NCBI GenBank assembly: GCA_035509275.1
Contig: DATJLU010000227.1
Span: 1-64,000, forward strand
DNA length: 64,000 nucleotides
Direction of reading: 5' to 3'
Origin: DAHUYF01 sp035509275
GTDB lineage: Bacteria > Pseudomonadota > Alphaproteobacteria > ATCC43930 > CGMCC-115725
Below are positions 26,401-35,145 of this stretch, one piece after another (position 1 is the stretch's first letter; each line of letters starts with the position of its first letter). A model generated the notes under the pieces. That model was not told the DNA's origin, searched no databases, and saw nothing but the letters and a program-made list of their open reading frames with translations. Both the position numbers and the translations under genes were made by a program.

Positions 26401-26778
26401 GCCGAGCGGCGGCAGAAAAGCTCGCCGCTGCGCGATGTCGCCGGCATGCTGCGATCTTACGCCTATGCCGCCGCCACCGCGGTGCGGCAGATGTCCGAGA
26501 TCCAGCCGGCGGCCTTGCCGGTGCTGCAGGAACATGCCGAGGAATGGCGGCGCCAGGTGACCCAGGCCTTCCTCGACCGCTATCTGAGCGCCATGGGCGG
26601 CGTCCGCTCCTTGCCGGCCGATGCGGCGGCGGCGCAGTCGCTGCTCGAATTCTTCATGCTGGAGAAAGCAGTCTACGAGGTCGAGTACGAGCTGGCGCAG
26701 CGGCCGCAATGGGCGGCGATGCCGCTCGCCAGCGTGCTCGCTTTGCTCGACCACGGAGGCGTTCATGGCGCCGCTTAG
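23437..26778 (+). CDS. treS: trehalose synthase-maltokinase fusion (TreS-Mak)
   Basis: A 1113-residue bifunctional enzyme. Residues 1 to about 560 are trehalose synthase (GH13_16), which interconverts trehalose and maltose: nucleophile D215 (GMRLDAVPYL), E257 (LLAEANQWPED), D323 (FLRNHDELTLEM). Residues about 600-1113 are maltokinase (Pep2 type), which makes maltose-1-phosphate from maltose and ATP: catalytic D962 in FHGDYHLGQ and metal-binding D979 in IIDFEGEP. The fused product supplies the substrate of GlgE directly. The gene starts 30 bp after glgE and overlaps glgB by 14 bp. A TTG four codons upstream is a weaker start choice. Confidence 0.95.
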   Translation: MPDTRLLTQTHPIVADPLWYKDAIIYQLHVKAFFDSNADGIGDFQGLTRRLDYLADLGVTALWLLPFYPSPLKDDGYDIADYRNVNPAYGTMGDFRTFVRAAHRLGLRVITELVVNHTSDQHPWFQRARRSRPGSHWRNYYVWSDTDQKFLGTRIIFLDTEKSNWAWDPVAQAYYWHRFYHHQPDLNFDNPHVEKAVVNVMHYWLDIGVDGMRLDAVPYLIEREGSINENLPETHGVLRRLRRALDQRYGDRMLLAEANQWPEDVLQYFGEGDECHMAFHFPLMPRIFMAVATEDRHPITDIMRQTPDIPANCQWAVFLRNHDELTLEMVTDRERDYLWQHYATDKRMRLNLGIRRRLAPLMENDRRRMELLNGLMFSLPGTPVMYYGDEIGMGDNIFLGDRDGVRTPMQWSPDRNAGFSRADPAQLYLPPIMDAVYGYNSVNVEAQSRSPSSFLNWMKRLIAVRKARLAFGRGGLHFLYPSNRKVLAYLRAYGEETILCVFNLARGPQAVELDLSGFKGRTPVELFGRTNFPRIGDLPYLLTLSGHGFYWFLLDPSTVDERPPPALPELLTMVLSDAGWTSPFNQHNRRLFESEVLPDYLPGQRWFAGKGRKIANTVVSGGALLPGRQGQMGWPLMLVDVEFRDGEKQRYSLPLSLTWEEEGSEQRNALLPCTLARARHGRREGAIYEAAADPDFGLAMAAAIGAASDLSGRNGRIVFDRTGAFARASLPPNPVIKRVGGEQSNSSILIEEYAVLKLYRRIVVGAQPEIEMTRFLTDVAHFSNTPPLLGSCRFIAETGEQTELGVLFAYLRNQGSAWVQALNYLARYLDEGLLMARRETRPAEPTTPLTPEATAHPLYLELATQLGLRTAELHRALCPDFDVEPAFAPEPITAADLAEWRERAIQAARAMLDQLARRRDGLPPAAQPLAERLIEHRDVLLARYDALLPQSINAMKTRFHGDYHLGQVLVVQNDFSIIDFEGEPLRDLAERRQKSSPLRDVAGMLRSYAYAAATAVRQMSEIQPAALPVLQEHAEEWRRQVTQAFLDRYLSAMGGVRSLPADAAAAQSLLEFFMLEKAVYEVEYELAQRPQWAAMPLASVLALLDHGGVHGAA

Positions 26779-28963
26779 TGCCGGGGCGCGCGCTGTCCTC
26801 GAAGCGCGCAGCGGCGATCCCTTCGGCTATCTCGGCATGCATTCCGTCGGCGGCAATCAAAGCGTCCGCGTCTTCCTTCCTTGGGCGCGCCGGCTCTTCG
26901 TCGTCGACGCGGCCAGCGGCGAGGCGGCGGGCGAGCTGAAGCGCGTCCATCCCGACGGGCTGTGGTCCGGCATGCTCGGCCACCGCCCGCAGTTTCGCTA
27001 TCGTCTGCGCGCCGAAGGCGCCGAAGGCATCGCCGAGTTCGAGGACGTCTATTCCTTCCCGCCGGTGCTCGGCGATCTCGACATCCACCTGCTGGCGGAA
27101 GGCACCCATCTCGAAAGCTACAACGTGCTCGGCGCCCATTGCCGCGAGCATGAAGGGGTATCCGGCGTCGCCTTTGCCGTCTGGGCTCCCAATGCGCGCC
27201 GCGTCAGCGTCGTCGGCGATTTCAACGATTGGGACGGGCGGCGCTGGCCGATGCGGCTGCGCTATCCCGCCGGCATCTGGGAGATCTTCATTCCCGGGCT
27301 TCGCCCCGGCCGGTTTTACAAATACGAGATCGTCGGGCCCGATGGTGTCGTTCTGCCGCTCAAGGCCGATCCCTATGCGCAGCGCGCCGAGCATCCGCCC
27401 GGTACGGCGTCCTGCGTCGCCGCACCGGCTCGGCATTGCTGGCGGGACCGCGACTGGCGCGAGGCGCGCTGGCGCAGGAACGAGCGCGAGGCGCCGATCT
27501 CGATCTACGAGGTGCATCTCGGCTCCTGGCGGCGCGTGCCCGACGCAGGCGCGCGCTACCTGACGTACGGCGAGATGGCGGATCAGCTCGTACCCTATGT
27601 CCGCGACATGGGCTTCAGCCATATCGAGCTGCTGCCGGTCACCGAGTTTCCCTTCGACGGCTCCTGGGGCTACCAGCCGATCGGGCTCTTCGCGCCGACC
27701 TCGCGCTTCGGCACGCCCGATGATTTCCGCGGCTTCGTCGATGCGTGCCACGCCGCCGGCCTCGCGCTCTGGCTCGATTGGGTGCCGGGACACTTTCCCA
27801 CCGATCCGCACGGGCTCGCCCGGTTCGACGGCACGGCGCTTTACGAGCACGCCGATCCGCGCCAGGGCTTCCAGCGCGATTGGAACACTTTCATCTACAA
27901 TTTTGGCCGGCGCGAAGTCGCGAATTTTCTGTTGTCGAGCGCGCGCTGCTGGGTCGACCAGTTCCACGTCGACGGGCTACGCGTCGATGCGGTGGCCTCG
28001 ATGCTTTATCTCGACTACAGCCGTCCGCCCGGCGAGTGGATTCCGAACGAGCATGGCGGGCGCGAGAATCTGGCCGCCATCGCCTTCCTGAAGCGGCTCA
28101 ACGAGCTGATCTTCGGCACCGGCACGGGCGTCACCACCGCGGCCGAGGAATCGACCGCCTGGCCCATGGTGTCGCGCCCCACCTATCTCGGCGGGCTCGG
28201 CTTCGGCTTCAAATGGAACATGGGCTGGATGCACGACACGCTTCGCTACATGGCGCTCGACCCGATCCATCGCCAGTACCACCACAACGACCTGACCTTC
28301 GGCCTGCTCTACGCCTTCCACGAGAACTTCATCCTGCCGCTGAGCCATGACGAGGTGGTGCATGGCAAGGGCTCGCTCATCGGCAAGATGCCCGGCGACC
28401 GCTGGCAGCGTTTCGCCAATCTTCGCGCCTATTACGGCTTCATGTGGACCCATCCGGGCAAGAAGCTGCTGTTCATGGGCGGCGAGTTCGCGCAGGAGCG
28501 CGAGTGGAACCACGACACCAGCCTCGACTGGCATCTGCTGGCCGATCCCATGCATCGCGGCGTGCAAATGGTGGTGCGCGACCTGAACCGGCTTTATGCG
28601 GCGCTGCCGGCGCTGCACCAGCTCGATTGCGAGCCCGACGGCTTCCAGTGGATCCTCGCCGGTGATGCCGCACAGAGCACGCTCGCCTATCTCCGCCGCG
28701 GCCACGATCCGCACGAGCTCGCCGTCATCGTCTGCAACTTCACCCCGGTGCCGCGCGCCGATTTCCTCGTCGGCGTGCCGCGCGGTGGGCTCTGGCAGGA
28801 ACGCTTCAACAGCGACGCATTGGAATATGGCGGCAGCGGCCTCGGCAATGCCGGCATGGTCGAGGCCGAAGCGCATGCCATGCATGGCCACGACCATGCG
28901 CTGCGCCTGATGCTGCCGCCGCTCGCGACGCTCATCCTGACGCCGCTTCAGGAGCGGGGATGA
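26765..28963 (+). CDS. glgB: 1,4-alpha-glucan branching enzyme
   Basis: GlgB adds alpha-1,6 branches to the linear glucan made by GlgE. The 732-residue protein has an N-terminal CBM48 region (GVAFAVWAPNARRVSVVGDFNDWDG near residue 140), then the GH13_9 barrel: WGYQPIGLFAPTSRFG, nucleophile D408 in GLRVDAVASMLYLDYSR, acid in TAAEESTAWP, LSHDEVVHGKGSL, and the C-terminal all-beta domain. The length is normal for the family. The start lies inside the 3' end of treS-mak and the stop overlaps glgX (ATGA), so it is translationally coupled on both sides. Confidence 0.96.
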   Translation: MAPLSAGARAVLEARSGDPFGYLGMHSVGGNQSVRVFLPWARRLFVVDAASGEAAGELKRVHPDGLWSGMLGHRPQFRYRLRAEGAEGIAEFEDVYSFPPVLGDLDIHLLAEGTHLESYNVLGAHCREHEGVSGVAFAVWAPNARRVSVVGDFNDWDGRRWPMRLRYPAGIWEIFIPGLRPGRFYKYEIVGPDGVVLPLKADPYAQRAEHPPGTASCVAAPARHCWRDRDWREARWRRNEREAPISIYEVHLGSWRRVPDAGARYLTYGEMADQLVPYVRDMGFSHIELLPVTEFPFDGSWGYQPIGLFAPTSRFGTPDDFRGFVDACHAAGLALWLDWVPGHFPTDPHGLARFDGTALYEHADPRQGFQRDWNTFIYNFGRREVANFLLSSARCWVDQFHVDGLRVDAVASMLYLDYSRPPGEWIPNEHGGRENLAAIAFLKRLNELIFGTGTGVTTAAEESTAWPMVSRPTYLGGLGFGFKWNMGWMHDTLRYMALDPIHRQYHHNDLTFGLLYAFHENFILPLSHDEVVHGKGSLIGKMPGDRWQRFANLRAYYGFMWTHPGKKLLFMGGEFAQEREWNHDTSLDWHLLADPMHRGVQMVVRDLNRLYAALPALHQLDCEPDGFQWILAGDAAQSTLAYLRRGHDPHELAVIVCNFTPVPRADFLVGVPRGGLWQERFNSDALEYGGSGLGNAGMVEAEAHAMHGHDHALRLMLPPLATLILTPLQERG

Positions 28964-31212
28964 CGGATTTGCCGACCGAAGTATGGCCGGGCCGTTCCTA
29001 TCCGCTCGGCGCCACCTGGGACGGCAAGGGCGTGAACTTCGCGCTCTTCTCCGAGAATGCCGAGGCGGTCGATCTCTGCCTCTTCGATGCGACCGGCCAT
29101 CACGAGATGGCGCGCATTCGGCTGCCAGAATACACCGATCAGGTCTGGCACGGCTATCTCCCCGACGCGCGCCCCAACCTGCTCTACGGCTACCGCGTGC
29201 ACGGGCCTTACCGGCCGCAGGACGGCCATCGCTTCAATCCGCACAAGCTGCTGCTCGATCCCTACGCCAAGGCGCTGCAGGGCGGGGTGCGCTGGAGCGA
29301 TGCGCATTTCGGCTACCGCGTCGGCAGCCCGCGCGAGGATCTCTCCTTCGATCGCCGCGACAATGCCCGCGGCATGCCGAAATGCCGCGTCATCGACACC
29401 GCCTTCACCTGGGCCGAGGATCATCGGCTGCACACGCCCTGGGAGGAGACGATCATCCTCGAGGCGCATGTCCGCGGCATGACCCATCGCCATCCCGGGA
29501 TCGATCGGGCGCGGCGCGGCACCTTCGCCGCGCTCGCCGCGCCGCCGATGATCGACTATCTGCTGCAGCTCGGCGTCACCGCCCTCGAGCTCATGCCCAT
29601 CCACGCCTTTGTCGACGACCGGCATCTGGCGCAGCGCGGTCTCACCAACTACTGGGGTTACAACACCATCGGCTTCTTCGCGCCGGAGCCGCGCTATCTC
29701 GCCAGCGGTTTCATCTCCGATTTCAAGACCGCCGTGATGCGGCTGCATGATGCCGGCATCGAGGTGATTCTCGACGTCGTCTACAATCATACCGGCGAAG
29801 GCAACCATATGGGGCCGACGCTGTGCTTCCGCGGCATCGACAACGCGGCCTATTACCGGCTCGAAAGCGACAAGCGCTTCTATACCGATTACACCGGCAC
29901 CGGCAACTCGCTCAACCTCGATCACCCGCGCGTGCTGCAGCTCGTCATGGACAGTTTGCGCTACTGGGTGCACGAAATGCATGTCGACGGCTTCCGCTTC
30001 GATCTCGCGCCGACGCTCGGCCGCGCCGGCGGCGAGTTTCGCCGCGACAGCTCCTTCTTCGCCGCCATTCGCCAGGATCCGCTGCTCGCCCAGGTAAAGC
30101 TCATCGCCGAGCCCTGGGATGTCGGGCCCAACGGCTATCAGCTCGGCAGCTTTCCGCCGGGCTGGGCGGAATGGAACGCCGCCTATCGCGACACCGTCCG
30201 GCGCTTCTGGAAAGGCGACCAGGGCGTCGTCGCCGAGCTCGCCTCACGGCTTGCCGGCTCATCCGACATTTTCGGCCATGCCGGGCGCCGGCCCTGGGCG
30301 AGCGTCAACTTCATCACCGCCCATGACGGTTTCACGCTCACCGATCTCGTCAGCTACAACGACAAGCACAACGAGGCGAATGGCGAGGACAATCGCGACG
30401 GCCACAACGCCAATTTCAGCTGGAATTGCGGCGCCGAAGGCGCGGCCAACGATCCCGAGATCATCGCGCTCCGCGACCGGCAGAAACGCAACTTCCTGGC
30501 CACTCTGCTGCTGTCGTTGGGCGTGCCGATGCTGCTGGCGGGCGACGAGATCGGCCGGACGCAGCACGGCAACAACAACGCCTATTGCCAGGACAACGAG
30601 CTCACCTGGACGGATTGGGAGCATATCCGCCCCGAGGACCAGAAGCTTCAGGCCTTCGCACGCTATCTCGTCAATCTGCGCCGGCGCCATCGGGTGTTTT
30701 CCCGGCCGCGGTTTTTCCGCGGCGAGGTTGTATCGGCGGCCGGGCTCAAGGACATCACCTGGCTGACCCCGGAAGGGCGCGAGCCGACGGTCGAGGATTG
30801 GAAGAATCCGGCGGCGCTCTCGATCGCCTATGTGCTCGGCGGCGCGGCGGGCGAGTTCTATACGCCCGGCGGCCAACGCGACATCGACGAGAGCTTTCTC
30901 GTCATGCTCAACGCCTGGCACCAGGATATCGAGTTCCGCATTCCCGAATTGCCGGAGAGAATGGCCTGGGAGCAGCTCGTCGATACCGCGAGCGATACCG
31001 GTTTCGGCATGGACGGGCGGCTCTTTTCGCCCGGCGAGGTGTTCCCGCTCAAAGCACGCTCCTTTGCCCTCTTTATCAATCGCGCGCCGGAGAAATCAGC
31101 GCCCGACGGTGTCCTGCGGCACGAAACGCCGCCTCCGGCGTTGCCTATCGACCTGGTGTCGCCGCCGGCGCAGACGGAGCCCCCGGGAGACGAGGATGAG
31201 ACGTCACCATGA
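28960..31212 (+). CDS. glgX: glycogen debranching enzyme GlgX
   Basis: GlgX (GH13_11, isoamylase type) removes alpha-1,6 side chains, giving short linear maltodextrins that TreY and MalQ can use. The 750-residue protein has the CBM48-like N-domain (GRSYPLGATWDGKGVNFALFSENAEAVDLCLFD), LTNYWGYNTIGFFAPEPRY, EVILDVVYNHTGEGN, nucleophile in DGFRFDLAPTLGR, acid in LIAEPWDVGPNGYQLG and the aspartate in TAHDGFTLTDLVSYNDKHNE. It is ATGA-coupled to glgB and its end overlaps treZ by 17 bp. In GlgE-pathway operons GlgX is a common partner. Confidence 0.96.
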   Translation: MTDLPTEVWPGRSYPLGATWDGKGVNFALFSENAEAVDLCLFDATGHHEMARIRLPEYTDQVWHGYLPDARPNLLYGYRVHGPYRPQDGHRFNPHKLLLDPYAKALQGGVRWSDAHFGYRVGSPREDLSFDRRDNARGMPKCRVIDTAFTWAEDHRLHTPWEETIILEAHVRGMTHRHPGIDRARRGTFAALAAPPMIDYLLQLGVTALELMPIHAFVDDRHLAQRGLTNYWGYNTIGFFAPEPRYLASGFISDFKTAVMRLHDAGIEVILDVVYNHTGEGNHMGPTLCFRGIDNAAYYRLESDKRFYTDYTGTGNSLNLDHPRVLQLVMDSLRYWVHEMHVDGFRFDLAPTLGRAGGEFRRDSSFFAAIRQDPLLAQVKLIAEPWDVGPNGYQLGSFPPGWAEWNAAYRDTVRRFWKGDQGVVAELASRLAGSSDIFGHAGRRPWASVNFITAHDGFTLTDLVSYNDKHNEANGEDNRDGHNANFSWNCGAEGAANDPEIIALRDRQKRNFLATLLLSLGVPMLLAGDEIGRTQHGNNNAYCQDNELTWTDWEHIRPEDQKLQAFARYLVNLRRRHRVFSRPRFFRGEVVSAAGLKDITWLTPEGREPTVEDWKNPAALSIAYVLGGAAGEFYTPGGQRDIDESFLVMLNAWHQDIEFRIPELPERMAWEQLVDTASDTGFGMDGRLFSPGEVFPLKARSFALFINRAPEKSAPDGVLRHETPPPALPIDLVSPPAQTEPPGDEDETSP

Positions 31213-32980
31213 CCTGCCCTTCGGCGCCGAGCTTGTCGCGGGCGGCGTGCGCTTCCGCCTCTGGGCGCCGCGCGCGCAATCGGTGGTCTTGCGTCTCGAT
31301 GGCATCGGCGAACGGCCGATGGTGCGCGAGGACGGAGGCTGGTTCGTCCTGACGACCGGAGCGGCTGCGGTCGGCAGCCGCTATTGCTTCGTCGTCGACG
31401 GCATGGCCGTGCCTGATCCCGCGTCCCGGCACCAGGCCGAGGATGTGCACGGCGCGAGCGAGGTGGTCGATCCCCGCAGCTACGAGTGGCGCGACGCGGC
31501 CTGGCCGGGGCGGAAGTGGGAAGAGATCGTGCTCTACGAGCTGCATACCGGCAGCTTCTCCGAGCGCGGCGATTTCGCCGGCATCGCCAGCCGGCTCGAT
31601 CACCTCGTCGAGCTCGGCGTCACCGCCATCGAGCTGATGCCGATCGCGGATTTCCCGGGCCGGCGCAACTGGGGCTATGACGGCGTGCTGCTGTTCGCGC
31701 CCGATGCGCATTATGGCCGGCCCGATTGTCTGAAGCAGCTCGTCGATGCCTGCCACGCGCGCGGCCTCGCCGTGTTCCTCGATGTCGTTTACAACCATTT
31801 CGGCCCCGAGGGGAACTATCTCCACACCTACGCGCCGGCGTTCTTCACCGAGCGGCATCACACGCCCTGGGGTGCGGCGATCGATTTCACCGTGCCGGAG
31901 GTGCGGCGCTTCTATGTCGAGAACGCGCTGTATTGGCTCGAGGAGTTCAATATCGACGGGCTCCGCTTCGATGCCGTGCATGCGATTCTCGACGACAGCC
32001 CGCGCCCGATCCTGGCCGAGATCGCCGAGACCGTCCGCGCGCGCTTTGCCGGCATCCGCCCCGTCCATCTCGTGCTCGAGAACGACCGCAACGAGGCACA
32101 TCTGCTGCAAGCGGGGCTCTATACCGCGCAGTGGAGCGACGACATCCATCACGCTCTGCGCGTGCTGACCAGCGGCGAGACCGGGGGCTACTACGCCGAT
32201 TATGCCGAGCACCCCGTCGAGCGCCTCGGCCGTGCGCTGGCGGAAGGCTTCGCTTATCAGGGCGACCACTCGGCCCATCGCGGCGAGAGCCGCGGCGAGC
32301 CATCGGCGCAGCTGCCGCCGACCCGCTTCGTCAGCTTCGTTCAAAACCACGATCAGGTCGGCAACAACGCCTTCGGCACCCGGCTGCCGAAGCTCGCCGC
32401 GCCGGAAGCCATCCGTGTCGCCGCCGCGGTCTCTCTGCTGAGCCCGCAGATACCGTTGCTCTTCATGGGCGAGGAGTGGGGTGCCGAGCAGCCTTTTCCC
32501 TTCTTCTGCGATTTCGGTCCCGAGCTGGCGGAGAAGGTGCGCGAGGGGAGGCGGCGCGAATTTGCGAAATTCCCGGCATTCCGCGATCCCGCCGCGCGCT
32601 CGCGCATTCCCGATCCCTGCGCCGCCGAGACCTTCGCCAGCGCCGTGCTCGATTGGAAGCTGCTGCAGCGGCCGCCGCATCGCGAATGGCTGCACTTCTA
32701 TAAGCATCTCCTGGAGCTGCGGCGGCGCGAGATCGTGCCGCTGCTGGCCGGCATCGCCGGCAATGCCGGAGGCTGGCACGCCCTTGGCGAGCGTGCGCTC
32801 GCCGTCGAGTGGCGGCTCGGCGACGGCGGGCGGCTGAGCCTCTTCGCGAATTTCGGCACCGACGCTGTCAGTCTCGCCGAACCGCCCGGCGGCAGGCTGA
32901 TCTACGCAACGGGCGCCCCGCCCGCGGCGGAGCTCGCCGCCTGCTCGGCCGCTTTCTTCCTGGACGGGCCGGCGGCATGA
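31196..32980 (+). CDS. treZ: malto-oligosyltrehalose trehalohydrolase
   Basis: TreZ (GH13_10) releases trehalose from malto-oligosyltrehalose made by TreY. The 594-residue protein has an N-terminal beta domain (GVRFRLWAPRAQSVVLRLDG), then NWGYDGVLLFAPDAHYG, VFLDVVYNHFGPEGNYL, nucleophile in GLRFDAVHAILDDS, acid in LVLENDRNEAHLL and aspartate in FVQNHDQVGNNAFG. The ATG at 31196 lies within the end of glgX; a MTCPS frame 14 nt later is not in phase. TreZ and treY are separated by malQ here, whereas they are more often adjacent. Confidence 0.95.
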   Translation: MRRHHDLPFGAELVAGGVRFRLWAPRAQSVVLRLDGIGERPMVREDGGWFVLTTGAAAVGSRYCFVVDGMAVPDPASRHQAEDVHGASEVVDPRSYEWRDAAWPGRKWEEIVLYELHTGSFSERGDFAGIASRLDHLVELGVTAIELMPIADFPGRRNWGYDGVLLFAPDAHYGRPDCLKQLVDACHARGLAVFLDVVYNHFGPEGNYLHTYAPAFFTERHHTPWGAAIDFTVPEVRRFYVENALYWLEEFNIDGLRFDAVHAILDDSPRPILAEIAETVRARFAGIRPVHLVLENDRNEAHLLQAGLYTAQWSDDIHHALRVLTSGETGGYYADYAEHPVERLGRALAEGFAYQGDHSAHRGESRGEPSAQLPPTRFVSFVQNHDQVGNNAFGTRLPKLAAPEAIRVAAAVSLLSPQIPLLFMGEEWGAEQPFPFFCDFGPELAEKVREGRRREFAKFPAFRDPAARSRIPDPCAAETFASAVLDWKLLQRPPHREWLHFYKHLLELRRREIVPLLAGIAGNAGGWHALGERALAVEWRLGDGGRLSLFANFGTDAVSLAEPPGGRLIYATGAPPAAELAACSAAFFLDGPAA

Positions 32981-35145
32981 GCACGGCGGACCGGCAGTTG
33001 TTGCGCCTGGCGCGCCTCTCCGGCGTCGCACCGGTCTATCGTGACGCCCAGAGGAAATTGCGCCGCGTCTCGCCGGAGAGCCTCCGCGCGATTCTCACTG
33101 CCATGGGCCTCGATGTCGCGACGCCGGCGGCGATCGAGACGAGCTGCGCCGCGCTCGAGGCGGCGGAATGGGACGCGTTGCTGCCGCCGGTCGCGACGAC
33201 CATCGTCGGCGCCGCCGCTTCGGTGCCGATCACCGTCCCGACCGGCGCGGCGGACAAGCTGCGCTGGCGCCTGCGCGGCGAAAGCGGCGAGGAGCGCGAC
33301 GGGACAGTGGCGGTCGATGCGCTCACCCTCCTCGCCGAACGGCGCGAGCGTCGCCGCCGCTGCCGGCGCCTGGCGCTGCCGATCGATGCAGCAACGCCGC
33401 TCGGATATCACCGGCTCAGCGTTGCGTTGGGCGACCGTGAGGCCGAAACGCTGCTCATCGTCGCGCCGCGGCGCTGCTACTTACCGCCCGCTCTCGCCCG
33501 GCGGCCCTGGGCGCTCACGGCGCAGCTCTACGCCCTGCGCTCCGAGAGCAACTGGGGCATCGGCGATTTCACCGATCTCGGCAGGCTGGCGGAAGGGGCG
33601 GGGCGGCAGGGGGCTGCCGCGCTCGGCATCAACCCGCTGCACGCGCTCTTTCCCGCCGAGCCGCGCCATATCAGCCCCTATTCGCCGTCGAGCCGGCGCT
33701 TTCTCAATCCGCTGTATCTCGACGTCGCAGCCATGCCGGATTTTGCCGGCACCCTTCCGCCCGAGCAGCTTGCCGCGGCGCGCGCCGGCGATCTCGTCGA
33801 CTATCCCGCGGTGGCGGCGCTGAAGCACCGCGCCTTCGACGCCTGTTATCGCGCCTTCGCCGAGCGCCATCTCGGCGCCGCGCCGAGCGCCCGCGGTGCC
33901 GAATTCCGCCGCTTCCAGCGCGAGGGCGGCCGCGCGCTCGAGACTTTCGCCGTCTTCACCGCGCTGCATGAGCATATGCTGGCCGAGCGCCATAGCTTCT
34001 GCTGGCAGGATTGGCCGGCGCCGTTGCGCGCCGCCGGCTCGGCAGAGGTGGCGCGCTTCGCCGCCGAGCGGCGCGAGCGGGTCGAGCTGCACCAGTATCT
34101 GCAATGGGAAGCCGACCGGCAGCTCAGCGAATCGGCGCAAGCTGCCACGGCGGCCGGGCTCTCGCTCGGCCTCTACCGCGATCTCGCGGTCGGCGTCGAT
34201 CCCAACGGTGCGGAAGTCTGGGCGGACCCTGGCATGACGGTCACGGGCGCCTCGGTGGGCGCGCCGCCCGATCTTCTCAACATGAAGGGGCAGGATTGGG
34301 GGCTGGCGCCGGTCAATCCGGTGGCGCTGCGGCGCGAAGGCTTCGCCCCCTTCATCGCCGCGCTGCGCGCCAATATGCGCCATGCCGGGCTGCTGCGCAT
34401 CGATCACGTCATGGCGCTGATGCATCTCTATTGGATCCCGCGCGGGGCCGGCCCGTCGGAAGGCGCTTATGTCGCCTATCCCTTCGAGGCGATGCGCCAG
34501 ATCGTGGCGCTCGAGAGCGAGCGCCAGCGCTGCGCCGTGATCGGCGAGGATCTCGGCACCGTGCCCGACGGCTTCCGCGAGATCATGGCGGAGGCGGGCG
34601 TGCTCTCCTATCGCGTGATGCTGTTCGAGCGCGATCACGGCGGCGGCTTCCTCCCGCCCGAGGCCTATCCGGAGCAGGCGAGCGCCGCCTTCTCGACGCA
34701 CGACATCGCGACCTTGCGCGGCTTCTGGCTTGGGCGCGACCTCGAATGGCGCCGCGCGCTCGATCTCTACCCCAGCGCCGAAGCGGGCGAGAAGGAGCGC
34801 CGCGACCGGCGGCGCGAGCGCCGCTTGCTCCTCGAAGCGCTGATCGCCGCCGCGGCGCTGCCGCGCACAGCGGCGCAGCTGCTGCTGCCGAAGGACGATG
34901 GTCCGGTCTTCGAGCCGGCGCTGACCGAGGCGGTCTATCGCTTTCTCGCGCAGAGCCGCGCCGGCCTGGTCCTGGTGCAGCTCGAGGATGTCCTGGGCGA
35001 GATCGAGCAGGCGAATCTGCCGGGCACGGTCGACGAGCATCCGAACTGGCGGCGAAGAGTGCCCCTTGCCCTCGACGCGATCCTGGCCGATCCCGAATTT
35101 GCGCGGCTGGCGGCGACGATGCGGGAAGCGCGGGGCGCGCCGTGA
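32977..35145 (+). CDS. malQ: 4-alpha-glucanotransferase
   Basis: MalQ (GH77) moves maltodextrin segments between chains and frees glucose, so short products left by GlgX and TreY can be rebuilt. The 722-residue protein has an N-terminal domain of about 160 residues, then RPWALTAQLYALRSESNWGIGDFTDL, INPLHALFPAEPRHISPYSPSSRRFLNPLYLD, nucleophile in LLRIDHVMALMHLYWIP, acid in VIGEDLGTVPDGF and aspartate in STHDIATLRGFW. It is coupled to treZ by an ATGA overlap and to treY by a GTGA overlap. Confidence 0.95.
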   Translation: MSTADRQLLRLARLSGVAPVYRDAQRKLRRVSPESLRAILTAMGLDVATPAAIETSCAALEAAEWDALLPPVATTIVGAAASVPITVPTGAADKLRWRLRGESGEERDGTVAVDALTLLAERRERRRRCRRLALPIDAATPLGYHRLSVALGDREAETLLIVAPRRCYLPPALARRPWALTAQLYALRSESNWGIGDFTDLGRLAEGAGRQGAAALGINPLHALFPAEPRHISPYSPSSRRFLNPLYLDVAAMPDFAGTLPPEQLAAARAGDLVDYPAVAALKHRAFDACYRAFAERHLGAAPSARGAEFRRFQREGGRALETFAVFTALHEHMLAERHSFCWQDWPAPLRAAGSAEVARFAAERRERVELHQYLQWEADRQLSESAQAATAAGLSLGLYRDLAVGVDPNGAEVWADPGMTVTGASVGAPPDLLNMKGQDWGLAPVNPVALRREGFAPFIAALRANMRHAGLLRIDHVMALMHLYWIPRGAGPSEGAYVAYPFEAMRQIVALESERQRCAVIGEDLGTVPDGFREIMAEAGVLSYRVMLFERDHGGGFLPPEAYPEQASAAFSTHDIATLRGFWLGRDLEWRRALDLYPSAEAGEKERRDRRRERRLLLEALIAAAALPRTAAQLLLPKDDGPVFEPALTEAVYRFLAQSRAGLVLVQLEDVLGEIEQANLPGTVDEHPNWRRRVPLALDAILADPEFARLAATMREARGAP